This document shows positions 8,640 through 17,716 of a DNA stretch of 64,000 nucleotides, one piece after another. The stretch is taken from the NCBI RefSeq assembly GCF_018459925.1, contig NZ_CP075371.1:3224001-3288000 (forward strand), written 5' to 3'. The notes beneath the pieces are model-generated. The model searched no databases and was not told the origin of the DNA. It saw only the letters and a list, made by a program, of their open reading frames with translations. A program made the position numbers and the translations under genes. Every line of letters starts with the position of its first letter. Positions within the stretch are counted from its first letter, which is position 1. Source of the DNA: Nocardioides aquaticus. GTDB taxonomy: Bacteria; Actinomycetota; Actinomycetes; Propionibacteriales; Nocardioidaceae.

Positions 8640-9442
8640 CGGCGGCGGACCACGAGGACCAGGTTCCACGTCACGAGCTCGCCGAGCACCGGGACGCGGG
8701 CCACCCACCAGGCCCAGCGCGGGTGGTAGCGCGGGAGCACGGCCACGACCTCCACGTCGCCGCGTCGGGCACGCGACGCGGCCCAGCGACGGCCCGCTGC
8801 CGCCGTGACGGCGAAGAGGGACTCCCCGAAGCGGTTCTTCGGCTCGTGACCGTGCTCGCGGGCGTAGCGACGGCGGGCACGCCCACCCCCCAGGTAGTGC
8901 CAGGGGGACGTCTCGTGGCCTCCCCAAGGTCCCCACCACAGCGTGTAGCTGAGGAAGACGAGGCCGCCGGGGCGGGTCACCCGGACCATCTCGTCGGCCA
9001 TCAGCCAGGGGTCCGGCACGTGCTCGAGGACGTTGCTGGAGTAGCAGACGTCGAGGCAGGCGTCGCGGAACGGCAGGGCCATCCCGCTGCCGATGACGGT
9101 GCCGGAGGCGGCGCGCCCCAGACCCGTCAGCTCGCCGACGTCCGCGTCGAGCGCCAGGTAGGTCGCACCCCGGGCGGTGAAGGCGTCGCGGAAGTAGCCC
9201 GGCCCGCCCCCGACGTCCAGCAGCAGGGCCCCGTCCAGCGGGGCGAACGAGGCCAGCTGGACGGCCGAGTCGCGCGCCAGCGAGCCGTAGAACCGGCCCG
9301 GGTCGTCCTGCTCGTGACGGAAGTCGCGCAGCAACCCGACCGAGCGTGCCAGCGTCGCCCGGAAGCGCGTGTCGGGTCGAGGCTGGGCTGGCACGCGGTG
9401 GAGCGTACCGCCGAGTAGCCCTGGCCCCGTGACGGGCGCCAC
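8636..9442 (-). CDS. Class I SAM-dependent methyltransferase
   Basis: A 268-residue methyltransferase with the SAM-binding glycine motif LLLDVGGGPGYF near residue 72, an acidic end of strand 2 (YLALDADVGEL), and the methyltransferase-11 segment CYSSNVLEHVPDPW. The substrate cannot be read from sequence; the gene pattern matches Rv0224c next to a glycosyltransferase (from memory), suggesting lipid or glycan modification. It is coupled to aftD by a 4-nt ATGA overlap. The start is uncertain: GTG at 9442 is the longest form, GTG at 9394 (VPAQPRPDTRF) is an alternative, and neither has a good ribosome-binding site. Confidence 0.8.
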   Translation of the reverse strand: MAPVTGPGLLGGTLHRVPAQPRPDTRFRATLARSVGLLRDFRHEQDDPGRFYGSLARDSAVQLASFAPLDGALLLDVGGGPGYFRDAFTARGATYLALDADVGELTGLGRAASGTVIGSGMALPFRDACLDVCYSSNVLEHVPDPWLMADEMVRVTRPGGLVFLSYTLWWGPWGGHETSPWHYLGGGRARRRYAREHGHEPKNRFGESLFAVTAAAGRRWAASRARRGDVEVVAVLPRYHPRWAWWVARVPVLGELVTWNLVLVVRRR

Positions 9443-9470
9443 CTGCCGTCGGAGCGCCCGGGGCGGGGTC

Positions 9471-9483
9471 TACCGTGTGCGCG
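9471..9483 (+). promoter_or_regulatory. Leaderless promoter of the family-4 glycosyltransferase
   Basis: TACCGT at 9471-9476 is a good actinobacterial -10 hexamer and lies 7 nt before GTG 9484, so transcription should begin at or next to the start codon. There is no ribosome-binding site. This spacing decides for GTG 9484 over GTG 9475. Confidence 0.6.
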
Positions 9484-10671
9484 GTGCGCCCCCTGACCGA
9501 CCGCCCACCGCTGGACCCCGAGGAGCTCACCGGGCGATCGGTGGTCTTCCTGAGCTGGCGCGACACCCGCAACCCCGAGGGTGGCGGCGCCGAGCGGTTC
9601 CTGGAGAAGATCGCCGCCGGCCTCGTGGTCCGGGGTGCCGAGGTGACGATCTTCTGCGCCGCCCACGACGCCGCCCCGGCGGAGGAGGTCGTCGACGGCA
9701 TCCGGTTCGTCCGTCGCGGCAGCAAGATGGGGGTCTACCCGGCCGGGCTGCGCGCCCTGCGTCGAGGCGACCTCGGCCGCCCCGACGTGGTCGTCGACGT
9801 CCAGAACGGCATGCCCTTCCTGGCCCGCCTGGCCACCCGGGCGCCGGTGGTCGTCCTGATCCACCACGTCCACCGCGAGCAGTGGCCCGTGGTCTACCCG
9901 GGCCTGGTCGGACGGGTGGGGTGGTGGATCGAGCACCGGTTGGCGCCGCTGGTCTACCGGGCCTCGCAGTACGTCGCGGTCTCGCGCGCGACCCGTGACG
10001 AGCTCCTCGGGCTCGGGGTGGCGCGCGAACGGGTCGCGGTCGTCCACAACGGGACCGACCACCCGCTCGCGGTCGAGGGCGGGCCCTCACCGACGCCGCT
10101 GGTCGCCGTCGTCGGCAGGCTGGTCCCCCACAAGCAGGTCGAGCACGCGGTCGACGCGGTCCTCGCGCTGCGCGAGGTGCACCCGGGGATCCGCCTGAGC
10201 ATCGTCGGCAGCGGGTGGTGGGAGGAGGACCTGCGTGCCTACGTCGCCGAGGTGGGCGCCACGGACCTGGTCGACTTCGAGGGTCAGGTGGACGAGGCGC
10301 GCAAGCACGAGATCTACGAGCGCGCGTGGGTGCTGCTGCTGCCCTCCCTCAAGGAGGGCTGGGGACTGGTGGTGGGTGAGGCGGGCATGCACGCCACCCC
10401 GACCATCGCCTACCGGTCCGCCGGCGGCACCCGGGAGTCGATCGAGAACGGCGTGTCCGGGCTCCTGGTCGACACGCAGGCCGAGCTGACGCAGGCGCTG
10501 TCCGAGGTGCTGGCGACGCCGGACCTGCGGGCCGGGCTGTCGCGGGGGGCGGTCGAGGTGAGCCGCCGGTTCACCTGGGAGCACGCCCAGCACTCCTTCG
10601 CCCTCGTCCTGGCCGAGGTGCTCCGGGGCAACCGGGTCGATGCCGCCGACCCCGAGGACGTCCCGGGCTGA
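9484..10671 (+). CDS. Glycosyltransferase family 4 (GT-B)
   Basis: A 395-residue GT-B glycosyltransferase. The N-terminal Rossmann half has SWRDTRNPEGGGAERFLEKI, typical of acceptor-binding halves of GT4 enzymes. The C-terminal half has the nucleotide-sugar site PSLKEGWGLVVGEAG, with the E-x7-E pattern, followed by RSAGGTRESIENG. No membrane segment is seen, so it acts at the cytoplasmic face. It is divergent from the methyltransferase-aftD operon and corresponds in position to Rv0225 (from memory). The donor and acceptor are unknown; a lipid-linked sugar for the neighbouring envelope pathway is a reasonable inference. Confidence 0.85.
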   Translation: MRPLTDRPPLDPEELTGRSVVFLSWRDTRNPEGGGAERFLEKIAAGLVVRGAEVTIFCAAHDAAPAEEVVDGIRFVRRGSKMGVYPAGLRALRRGDLGRPDVVVDVQNGMPFLARLATRAPVVVLIHHVHREQWPVVYPGLVGRVGWWIEHRLAPLVYRASQYVAVSRATRDELLGLGVARERVAVVHNGTDHPLAVEGGPSPTPLVAVVGRLVPHKQVEHAVDAVLALREVHPGIRLSIVGSGWWEEDLRAYVAEVGATDLVDFEGQVDEARKHEIYERAWVLLLPSLKEGWGLVVGEAGMHATPTIAYRSAGGTRESIENGVSGLLVDTQAELTQALSEVLATPDLRAGLSRGAVEVSRRFTWEHAQHSFALVLAEVLRGNRVDAADPEDVPG

Positions 10672-10675
10672 GCGC

Positions 10676-10691
10676 GGACCCGACCGGGTCC
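10676..10691. terminator. Short hairpin between converging genes
   Basis: GGACCC (10676-10681), a 4-nt loop and GGGTCC (10686-10691) directly follow the glycosyltransferase stop and precede the stop of the small minus-strand gene at 10711. It likely acts on both strands. Confidence 0.5.
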
Positions 10692-10710
10692 GGGGTTCAG
10701 CGCGTCGGGC

Positions 10711-10881
10711 TCAGGGTGCGGTGCCGTAGGTGACGTCCGAGACCTCGGACTGGCTCACCGACGTCGGGGAGTCCTCCGGGGCGGCCGTCTGGCTGTTGAC
10801 CAGGCTCACCACGGTCACCGTGGCTACGACGCCTCCCGCCACGACACTCGCGATCGTGCTGAGCAACACCGTCAACGTCAC
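10711..10881 (-). CDS. Small DUF2613-like membrane/secreted peptide
   Basis: A 56-residue ORF with GTG start at 10881 and AGGAGG 5 nt upstream. It has one hydrophobic N-terminal helix (LLSTIASVVAGGVVATVTVV, residues 5-24) and a short Ser/Thr-rich polar tail. Such peptides next to aftD are annotated as DUF2613 or small secreted protein in mycobacteria (Rv0236A, from memory). It lies downstream of the large membrane-protein gene on the same strand (65-nt gap) and could be co-transcribed. Function is unknown; a small accessory subunit of an envelope enzyme is a guess from context. Confidence 0.7.
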   Translation of the reverse strand: MTLTVLLSTIASVVAGGVVATVTVVSLVNSQTAAPEDSPTSVSQSEVSDVTYGTAP

Positions 10882-10946
10882 TGGGGCCTCCTAGCCGTCG
10901 GCTGCCCTCGCAGCCGGGACGGATCATAGCCCAGGTGTGGCGGCAG

Positions 10947-12644
10947 TCACGACTCGACGCGGCGACGCCGACGCGCGGTCCAGACGGCGGCCGGACCGGC
11001 GAGCACACCAGCCGCGACGGCCGCCGTCCACGCCGCCCACGCGAGCCCCATCACCACGACGTCGACGCGCGGCACGTCCTGCCGTGCCGGCCCCGGGACA
11101 CGGGAGACCCGCAGCCCGTCCGGTCCGTCCTCCACCACCACGCCGACACCCAGGTCGGCCAGCCCCGACGCGCGCTCGTCGGCGTCCGGGGAGGCCAGCA
11201 CCGCGGCGGCCGCACGCGCGCGGGGGTCCTCGCCGTCGACCGCGGTCTGCGAGACGAGGAGATCGTCGGAGAAGACGGCCTCTCGGCGGAGGTAGCGGGG
11301 CAGGGGGTCCAGCACCTTCCGGTCGTCGTTCCACCCGGGCTGGCGGTAGCTGGAGAACGGCAGCACGAGCACGTCCCCGGGCAGGCCGGCGACGGTCCCG
11401 CGGGCGGCGGCCCAGCTCGCCGGGTAGGTGCTGGGCGACAACCGTCCCCCGACGCCGAGCGCCGCCTCCGGCATCAGCGCCACCGGCCACGCGAGCAGGA
11501 CCAGCCCGACCACGACGCCGGGGGCCGGTCCCATCCCGCCACGCTCGGCGAGACGCCGGGCCGCGGCGTGCACCGCCCCAGCACCGGTCGCGGCGAGCAC
11601 CACGACCAGGGGCACGCACAGCACCAGGCTGCGCGCGCCGTCCCTCAGCACCCCGACTCCGGGCACCTCGGCGCCGAGCCAGCCGATCGCGCCGGGGGCC
11701 AGCCAGGTGAGCAGCGCACCGGCGTACCCCACGACCCAGGCGAGGAGCGCGGGCCGCAGCAGCCGACCCAGGTCCCGGCCCGGGCGACGCGCGGCCGCCG
11801 CACCCGCAGCGACGAGGAGCAGCAGGACGACGGTCGCGGCGACCCCGAGCGCCCCGGTGCGGGAGGCCGGGACGACCTCGACGTTCCAGATGCCTCCCAG
11901 TCCGAGCGCGGCGATCGGAGCCGGGAGGAACCCCTCCCCCCGCAGCGCGAAGACCTCGGCCGCTGCGGGGTCGGAGGTCGCCGCGCCGGCGTGCAGCAGG
12001 CCCGCCGCCACCCACGGGAGGTTCCCGACCACCACGAGGGCGGCCCGCCGGCGCCAGGACGTGGCGCGGCCCGCCACCAGCAGCACGACCGTCGTCATCA
12101 GCCCGGCGCTGGCGCTGAGGCACCCGAGGGGCACCAGCACCCACAGCCGACGGGCGGGCCGGTCGCCCGGACGGGCGGCCCAGGTCGCGGCCGCGACCCA
12201 GGGCAGGACGGCGTACCCGACCAGCAGGGGCCAGTGCCCGATCAGCAGACGCTCGACCACCAGCGGGTTCCACACCCAGAGCGTGACCGCGACCAGTCGC
12301 GCGAGGGCACCGCTCGACCGGGGCAGGAGCCGCGCGGCGCCGACGCCGCCGAGGGCCAGCGGGAGCAGCAGCACGAGCACCTGCAGGAGCCCCCCCGGGA
12401 CGACCTCGTCGAGGACGGCGACGACGGCGTCCGAGGGCACCGCCCGGGGCAGGCCCGACCCGAGGCCGAGCGCGGTCGGGGTCAGCGCCAGGTCGTCGAC
12501 CCACACCATGTCGTAGGACAGCACGAAGCCACGGCCGACGGAGGCGCCCGCCACCGGCCCGAGCACCACGAGGGCGAGCACCCACGACCACGCCGCCGGC
12601 AGCCACGCACGCCACCGCCCGGTCTCCCCCACGCCCCCCATCAT
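10947..12644 (-). CDS. Large polytopic membrane protein (Rv0226c-like)
   Basis: A 565-residue protein with about a dozen hydrophobic helices, an early loop SYDMVWVDDLALTPTALGLG with acidic residues, and a soluble stretch after about residue 400 (YRQPGWNDDRKVLDPLPRY). It looks like a GT-C-type or related membrane protein and matches Rv0226c in position between a GT4 gene and envelope genes (from memory). I chose ATG 12644 (followed at once by a second ATG): TAGGTC lies 5 nt upstream, consistent with leaderless expression from a promoter overlapping that of the divergent flippase. A catalytic role is unproven. Confidence 0.6.
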   Translation of the reverse strand: MMGGVGETGRWRAWLPAAWSWVLALVVLGPVAGASVGRGFVLSYDMVWVDDLALTPTALGLGSGLPRAVPSDAVVAVLDEVVPGGLLQVLVLLLPLALGGVGAARLLPRSSGALARLVAVTLWVWNPLVVERLLIGHWPLLVGYAVLPWVAAATWAARPGDRPARRLWVLVPLGCLSASAGLMTTVVLLVAGRATSWRRRAALVVVGNLPWVAAGLLHAGAATSDPAAAEVFALRGEGFLPAPIAALGLGGIWNVEVVPASRTGALGVAATVVLLLLVAAGAAAARRPGRDLGRLLRPALLAWVVGYAGALLTWLAPGAIGWLGAEVPGVGVLRDGARSLVLCVPLVVVLAATGAGAVHAAARRLAERGGMGPAPGVVVGLVLLAWPVALMPEAALGVGGRLSPSTYPASWAAARGTVAGLPGDVLVLPFSSYRQPGWNDDRKVLDPLPRYLRREAVFSDDLLVSQTAVDGEDPRARAAAAVLASPDADERASGLADLGVGVVVEDGPDGLRVSRVPGPARQDVPRVDVVVMGLAWAAWTAAVAAGVLAGPAAVWTARRRRRVES

Positions 12645-12666
12645 CGCGTGACCTACGCTCGGCCCC
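12645..12666. promoter_or_regulatory. Overlapping divergent leaderless promoters
   Basis: Only 22 bp separate the two start codons. On the plus strand TACGCT (12654-12659) lies 7 nt before GTG 12667. On the minus strand TAGGTC (12655-12650) lies 5 nt before ATG 12644. The two -10 elements share two base pairs, so polymerase binding on one strand should exclude the other. Confidence 0.55.
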
Positions 12667-13932
12667 GTGACCGCGACCCCCCAGGCGCCCGAGCGGAGCC
12701 TCGGCACCCGCCTGCGCGACGCCACCCGCGACGGCGGCGCGATCGCAGCGGCGATCGTGATGATGAACGTCGCGACCTACGCCTTCCAGATGGTCGCGGC
12801 CCGGGTCCTGGGCCCCGAGCAGTACGGCGGGGTGTCGGCGCTGATGGCGCTCTTCCTCGTCGTGGCCGTCGTGCAGCTGGGCCTGCAGGCCACGGCCGCG
12901 CGGCGGATCGCCGCCGACCCCGACGACGTGGAGCAGATCGAGCGGGTGATGCTCAAGGTCACCTACCGCGCCGGGTGGCTGGTCGGCGCGGTCCTGCTGC
13001 TGCTGTCGCCGGTGGTCTGGCAGGTCCTGCGCCTCGACAGCATCGTGCCGGCCCTGCTGCTGGCCGCCGGCGCCGTCCCGCTGACGATCATGGGCGGCCA
13101 GGCCGGGGTCCTCCAGGGCGAGCGCCGCTGGGTGCCCCTCGCGCTGGTCTACCTCTCCCTCGGCGTCCCGCGGCTCGTGCTCGGCACGGCCGCCATCCTG
13201 ATCCGTCCCACCGAGGGCGCGGCGATGGCCGGGGTCGCGGCGGCGATGGTCGTGCCGGTCGCGGTCGGGTGGTGGGCCCTGCGCGGCACCCGCAGCCCGG
13301 GTGCCGACAACGACCACAACCGGATCCGTCCGACGGTCCGCGAGGCTGTGTCGGGCTCGCTGGCCCTGATGGCGTTCTTCGTGCTGTCCAACGTCGACAT
13401 CGTGATCGCGCGCAACGTGCTGCCGGCCCAGGAGGCCGGCCTGTACGCCGGCGGGCTGATCCTGACCAAGGCGGTGCTGTTCCTGCCGCAGTTCGTGGTC
13501 GTGGTCGCCTTCCCCGCCATGTCGACGGTGGCTGAGCGGCGGCGTGCGCTGCTGCGCAGCCTCGCCGCCGGCGTGGTGCTCGGTGGCGGCTGCGTGCTCG
13601 GCGCCCTCGTGCTGGCCGACCTCGCGACGTTCTTCGTCGGGGGGTCGGAGTACGCCGAGGTCAGTGGTCGGCTCTGGGCCTTCGCAGCCGTCGGCACCCT
13701 GCTGGCGCTGCTGCAGCTGCTGGTCTACTCGGTGCTGGCCCGGCAGGGCACCGCCTCGACGTACCTGACCTGGGGTGCCGCGGTCGTGCTGGTCGGCATC
13801 GCGCTGCTGCAGGACACCGTGAACGGGCTGCTGCTCACCGTCGCGGGCGTCGACGCCGTCCTGCTCGTCGTGCTGCTGGCGATGAGCCTGCGGCACATGA
13901 AGCACGACCAGGCCCCGGCCCCTGCTCCTTAG
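12667..13932 (+). CDS. Polysaccharide/lipid flippase of the MATE-Wzx-MurJ superfamily
   Basis: A 421-residue protein with about 12 hydrophobic helices and no soluble domain. The opening helices, with MVAARVLGPEQYGGVSALMA, match the N-terminus of Wzx-type polysaccharide biosynthesis proteins, which flip lipid-linked saccharides outward. It starts at a leaderless GTG and is divergent from the Rv0226c-like gene, closing the envelope cluster. Its TAG stop overlaps the polA stop of the opposite strand. The transported lipid-sugar cannot be named; a precursor used by the adjacent transferases is plausible. Confidence 0.75.
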   Translation: MTATPQAPERSLGTRLRDATRDGGAIAAAIVMMNVATYAFQMVAARVLGPEQYGGVSALMALFLVVAVVQLGLQATAARRIAADPDDVEQIERVMLKVTYRAGWLVGAVLLLLSPVVWQVLRLDSIVPALLLAAGAVPLTIMGGQAGVLQGERRWVPLALVYLSLGVPRLVLGTAAILIRPTEGAAMAGVAAAMVVPVAVGWWALRGTRSPGADNDHNRIRPTVREAVSGSLALMAFFVLSNVDIVIARNVLPAQEAGLYAGGLILTKAVLFLPQFVVVVAFPAMSTVAERRRALLRSLAAGVVLGGGCVLGALVLADLATFFVGGSEYAEVSGRLWAFAAVGTLLALLQLLVYSVLARQGTASTYLTWGAAVVLVGIALLQDTVNGLLLTVAGVDAVLLVVLLAMSLRHMKHDQAPAPAP

Positions 13933-16616
13933 TGAGCGGCCTCGTGCCAGCTGCGACCCGTGCCGACGGACACGTCGAGCGGGACGGTCAGGTCGGCGGC
14001 GCCGCCCATCTCCCTGCGGACCAGGGCGTCGAGCTCGTCGGCCTCACCGGGGGCGACCTCGAAGACCAGCTCGTCGTGGACCTGCAGCAGCATCCGTGAC
14101 GACAGCCCCGCCTCCCGCAGCGCCGCGTCGACGCGCAGCATCGCCAGCTTGATCAGGTCGGCCGCCGAGCCCTGGATCGGCGCGTTCAGCGCCATCCGCT
14201 CGGCCATCTCACGCCGCTGGCGGTTGTCGCTGGTGAGGTCGGGCAGGTAGCGGCGACGACCCCAGATGGTCTCGGTGAACCCGGTGCGCCGGGCCTCCTC
14301 GACCACGCCGCCGAGGTAGTCGCGGATCCCGCCGAAGGTCTCGAAGTACTCGTCCATCAGCTCCCGCGCCTCGCCCGGGTCGATCGAGAGCTGCTGGCCC
14401 AGGCCGTAGGCGGACAGCCCGTACGCCAGGCCGTAGTTCATCGCCTTGATCTTCGCCCGCATCTCCGAGGTGACCGCGTCCGCGTCGGTGTCGAAGACCC
14501 GAGCGGCGGTGATCGAGTGGAAGTCGCGGCCGGAGCGGAACGCCTCGATCAGCAGGGCGTCCTCGGAGAGGTGGGCCATGATCCGCATCTCGATCTGGCT
14601 GTAGTCGGCGGTGAGCAGGGACTCGTACCCCGGGCCCACCACGAAGCCCTCCCGGATCCGGCGGCCCTCCTCGGTGCGGACCGGGATGTTCTGCAGGTTC
14701 GGGTCGGTGCTCGACAACCGGCCGGTCGCGGCGATCGTCTGGTTGAACGTGGTGTGGATCCGCCCGTCGGGCGCCACGGTCTTGAGCAGGCCCTCGATGG
14801 TCTGGCGCAGTCGGATCACGTCGCGGTGGCGCAGCAGGTGCAGCAGGAACGGGTGCTCGGTCTTGACGTAGAGCTGCTGGAGGGCGTCGGCGTCGGTGGT
14901 GTATCCGGTCTTGGTGCGCTTGGTCTTCGGCATCGCCAGCTCGTCGAAGAGCACCACCTGCAGCTGCTTGGGCGAGCCGAGGTTGATCTCCTTGCCGATC
15001 ACGGCGTACGCCTCCTCGGCCGCCTGCGTCACCTCGGCGCCGAAGTGGGACTCGAGCGACTCCAGGTGCTCGATGTCGACGGCGATCCCGGTCTGCTCGA
15101 GACCTGCGAGCAGGTCGACCAGCGGCAGCTCGACGTCGGCGAGCAGCTCGGTGCCGCCGTGCTCCTCGACGGCCGCGTCGAGCGCCTCGGCGAGGTCGAG
15201 CACGGCGCGGGCGTGCAGCATCGCGGTCTGCGCGACCTCCTGGTCCTCGTCGAACAGCATCCCCTGGTCGCCCGCGTCCTCGCCCTTCAGCTCGCGGCGC
15301 AGGTAGCGCAGGGTCAGGTCGGCGAGGTCGTAGGAGCGCTGGTCGGGTCGCACGACGTAGGCCGCGAGCGCGGTGTCGCTCTGCAGCCCGCGCAGGGTCC
15401 AGCCCTGCGCCGCCAGCGCCAGGCCCGGGCCCTTCGCGTCGTGGAGGACCTTGGGGCGTCCGGCGTCGGCCAGCCAGCCGGCCAGCGCGGCGTCGTCCTC
15501 GGGCGTGAGGGTCTCGGTCGAGACGTAGGCCGCGCGGCCGGTGCCGCTGGCCAGCGCGAGCGCGTCGACGCGCCCGGTGCCCGCGCCCCAGGCGCCGCGC
15601 ACGTGCACCCCGACCGTGCCGGTCGGCAGGTCCGCGAGCCAGGCCGCGACCTCGCCCGCGCCGAGCACGTGACCGTCGAGGTCGAAGCCGGTGCCGTCGA
15701 CGTCCTCCTCGGACTCCAGGGTCTCGAAGAGCCGGTCGCGCAGCACCCGGAACTCGAGGCCGTCGAAGAGGGTGTGCACCTCCTGCCGGTCCCACGGGCG
15801 CAGCGCGAGGTCACCCGGGGCCGCGGTCAGCTCCAGGTCGCGCACCAGGGCGTTGAGGCGCCGGTTGCGCAGCACGTCGTCGAGGTGCTCGCGCAGCGAC
15901 TCCCCCTTCTTGCCGGTGATCTTGTCGGCGTGGGTGATCACGTTGTCGAGACCGTCGTAGGTCGCCAGCCACCGGGCGGCGAAGCCGGGCCCGACCCCGG
16001 GCACCCCGGACAGGTTGTCGGAGGTCTCCCCCACGATCGCGGCCAGCTCGGGGTAGCGCTCGGGCCGCACGCCGTACTTCGCCTCGACCGCCTCGGGCGT
16101 CATCCGCGCCAGGTCGGAGACGCCGCGCATCGGGTAGAGCACCGTGGAGCGCTCCGTGACCAGCTGCAGGGCGTCCCGGTCGCCGGTGAGGATCAGCACC
16201 TCCATGTCGTCCTCGGCCAGCGCCTGGGTGGTCAGCGTCGCGATGATGTCGTCGGCCTCGTAGCCGGGCTTCTTCACGTACGGGATCCGGAGCGCGTCGA
16301 GGACCTCCTCGATCAGCGGCAGCTGGCTGCTGAACTCGTCGGGGGTCTTGTTGCGCCCGGCCTTGTACTCGGCGTACTCCGCCGCCCGGAAGGTCTGCCG
16401 CGAGACGTCGAAGGCGACCCCGACGTGGGTGGGCTGCTCGTCGCGGAGCACGTTGATCAGCATCGAGGTGAAGCCGTAGACGGCGTTCGTGGTCTGCCCG
16501 GTGGTGGTGGAGAAGTTCTCCACCGGCAGCGCGAAGAACGCGCGGTAGGCCAACGAGTGGCCGTCGAGGAGCAGCAGTCGGGGACGCGGGGGGATCACGG
16601 AAGCAGCCTCGGGCAC
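13929..16616 (-). CDS. polA: DNA polymerase I
   Basis: An 895-residue family A polymerase that fills gaps in repair and Okazaki-fragment processing. The order is a 5'-3' exonuclease domain from LLLLDGHSLAYRAFFALPV through GDRDALQLV and ETSDNLSGVPGVGPGFA, a middle exonuclease-fold domain, and the polymerase with motif A (LTADYSQIEMRIMAHL), motif B (RAKIKAMNYGLAYGLS) and motif C (LLQVHDELVFEV). The middle domain lacks the DxE metal ligands (VHVRGAWGAG at that place; HDAKGPGLAL further on), so 3'-5' proofreading is probably absent, as in other actinobacterial Pol I. GTG 16616 is chosen because TAGAGT lies exactly 7 nt upstream. Confidence 0.95.
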   Translation of the reverse strand: MPEAASVIPPRPRLLLLDGHSLAYRAFFALPVENFSTTTGQTTNAVYGFTSMLINVLRDEQPTHVGVAFDVSRQTFRAAEYAEYKAGRNKTPDEFSSQLPLIEEVLDALRIPYVKKPGYEADDIIATLTTQALAEDDMEVLILTGDRDALQLVTERSTVLYPMRGVSDLARMTPEAVEAKYGVRPERYPELAAIVGETSDNLSGVPGVGPGFAARWLATYDGLDNVITHADKITGKKGESLREHLDDVLRNRRLNALVRDLELTAAPGDLALRPWDRQEVHTLFDGLEFRVLRDRLFETLESEEDVDGTGFDLDGHVLGAGEVAAWLADLPTGTVGVHVRGAWGAGTGRVDALALASGTGRAAYVSTETLTPEDDAALAGWLADAGRPKVLHDAKGPGLALAAQGWTLRGLQSDTALAAYVVRPDQRSYDLADLTLRYLRRELKGEDAGDQGMLFDEDQEVAQTAMLHARAVLDLAEALDAAVEEHGGTELLADVELPLVDLLAGLEQTGIAVDIEHLESLESHFGAEVTQAAEEAYAVIGKEINLGSPKQLQVVLFDELAMPKTKRTKTGYTTDADALQQLYVKTEHPFLLHLLRHRDVIRLRQTIEGLLKTVAPDGRIHTTFNQTIAATGRLSSTDPNLQNIPVRTEEGRRIREGFVVGPGYESLLTADYSQIEMRIMAHLSEDALLIEAFRSGRDFHSITAARVFDTDADAVTSEMRAKIKAMNYGLAYGLSAYGLGQQLSIDPGEARELMDEYFETFGGIRDYLGGVVEEARRTGFTETIWGRRRYLPDLTSDNRQRREMAERMALNAPIQGSAADLIKLAMLRVDAALREAGLSSRMLLQVHDELVFEVAPGEADELDALVRREMGGAADLTVPLDVSVGTGRSWHEAAH

Positions 16617-16672
16617 GGTCGCGACTCTAACCGCCGCCGGTGACACCGTCGCGGTGGGTGAGAATGACCGGC
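16617..16672. promoter_or_regulatory. Divergent leaderless promoters of polA and the thioesterase
   Basis: For polA, TAGAGT (minus strand, 16629-16624) lies 7 nt before GTG 16616. For the thioesterase, GAGAAT (16660-16665) lies 7 nt before ATG 16673. Neither gene has a ribosome-binding site. Confidence 0.6.
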
Positions 16673-17110
16673 ATGAGCCACGACGACGACGCGACGCCCG
16701 ACCTCGACGCCTTCCTCGCAGCGATGCCGGCCGGCGCGCTGAACGAGAAGATGCACGTCGAGATCGTCGAGGTCAGCGCCGAGCGGGTCGTGGCCACGAT
16801 GCCCGTGGAGGGCAACACCCAGCCGTACGGCCTGCTGCACGGCGGCGCGTCGGTGGTGCTGGCCGAGACCCTCGGCTCGGTGGGGGCCGCCCTGCACGCG
16901 TGGCCGGACAAGGTCGCCGTCGGTGTCGACATCAACGCCACGCACCACCGCGCCGCACGGGCCGGCACCGTGACCGGCGTCGCCACGCCGGTCCACCTCG
17001 GCCGCTCGATGGCCAGCTTCGAGGTCGTCATCAGCGACGAGCAGGGGCGGCGCGTGTGCACCTCGCGGATCACCTGCGCCCTGATCGACGCCCCGCCCGA
17101 GGCCGGCTGA
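16673..17110 (+). CDS. Hotdog-fold acyl-CoA thioesterase (PaaI family)
   Basis: A 145-residue single-domain hotdog protein. The family signature is clear: QPYGLLHGGASVVLAETLGS, with the HGG turn and the acidic residue on the long helix, then GVDINATHHRAA and a beta-strand rich end. Such enzymes hydrolyse acyl-CoA thioesters, for example phenylacetyl-CoA intermediates or the menaquinone intermediate DHNA-CoA; the substrate cannot be fixed here. ATG 16673 is chosen over 16640 because of the leaderless promoter spacing. It converges with the GNAT gene, leaving only 3 nt between stops. Confidence 0.85.
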   Translation: MSHDDDATPDLDAFLAAMPAGALNEKMHVEIVEVSAERVVATMPVEGNTQPYGLLHGGASVVLAETLGSVGAALHAWPDKVAVGVDINATHHRAARAGTVTGVATPVHLGRSMASFEVVISDEQGRRVCTSRITCALIDAPPEAG

Positions 17111-17113
17111 TCC

Positions 17114-17716
17114 TCAGCGGGTCGGCTCGCCCTCCGGCGAGGGCCGCTGCTCCTGGGCACGACGCAGGGACCGGCGCGCAGCCAGGACGCTGCCGATCGA
17201 GCGCGCGCCGGTGGCGGGATCGGTCCGCGGGCCCCCGACCCGGGAGCGCACCAGCGCCGTCGGCGCGGTCCGGTACGTCGCGCGCTGGCTGAACCCCAGC
17301 CGGGCCATGAAGCGGTTGGCCTCCCGGGAGCCGGCCTCGGCGGCCGTCGCGACGTGGCCGGCGTCGAGCTCCTCGGCGAAGACCACCGCCGCCTCCATCA
17401 GCGCCCTGCCCACCCCGTGGCGCCGCAGGTGGGGCAGCACCGTCGGGACCAGGACCTGCACGACCGGGTCGAGGTCCACCGGGGACAGCGTCGTCAGCCG
17501 CAGCAGCACCGCCCCGGCCGGCTCCCCCGCGTGCTCGGCCACCATGACCCGTTCCTCCTCGAGCCGCTCGGCCCGGGCCAGGACCGCCGCCACGTCGCGC
17601 AGGCGGTCGGCGTCCTCCCCCCGTCGCAACGAGGCGTGCCAGACCTCGGCGAGGAACGCGACGTCCTCGGGGGTCGCGTCGCGCAGCACCACCGCGCTGC
17701 GGGGCGTGCGGGCCAC
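17114..17716 (-). CDS. GNAT family N-acetyltransferase
   Basis: A 200-residue protein of the GNAT fold. The acetyl-CoA pyrophosphate loop is visible as LRRHGVGRALMEAA after the strand VVQVLVPTVLP, and the motif B region EAGSREANRFMARLGFSQRA follows. The last 40 residues are basic and low in complexity. The acceptor is unknown. GTG 17716 is chosen because AGGAGG ends 7 nt upstream; GTG 17722 is too close to that site. Confidence 0.8.
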   Translation of the reverse strand: MARTPRSAVVLRDATPEDVAFLAEVWHASLRRGEDADRLRDVAAVLARAERLEEERVMVAEHAGEPAGAVLLRLTTLSPVDLDPVVQVLVPTVLPHLRRHGVGRALMEAAVVFAEELDAGHVATAAEAGSREANRFMARLGFSQRATYRTAPTALVRSRVGGPRTDPATGARSIGSVLAARRSLRRAQEQRPSPEGEPTR

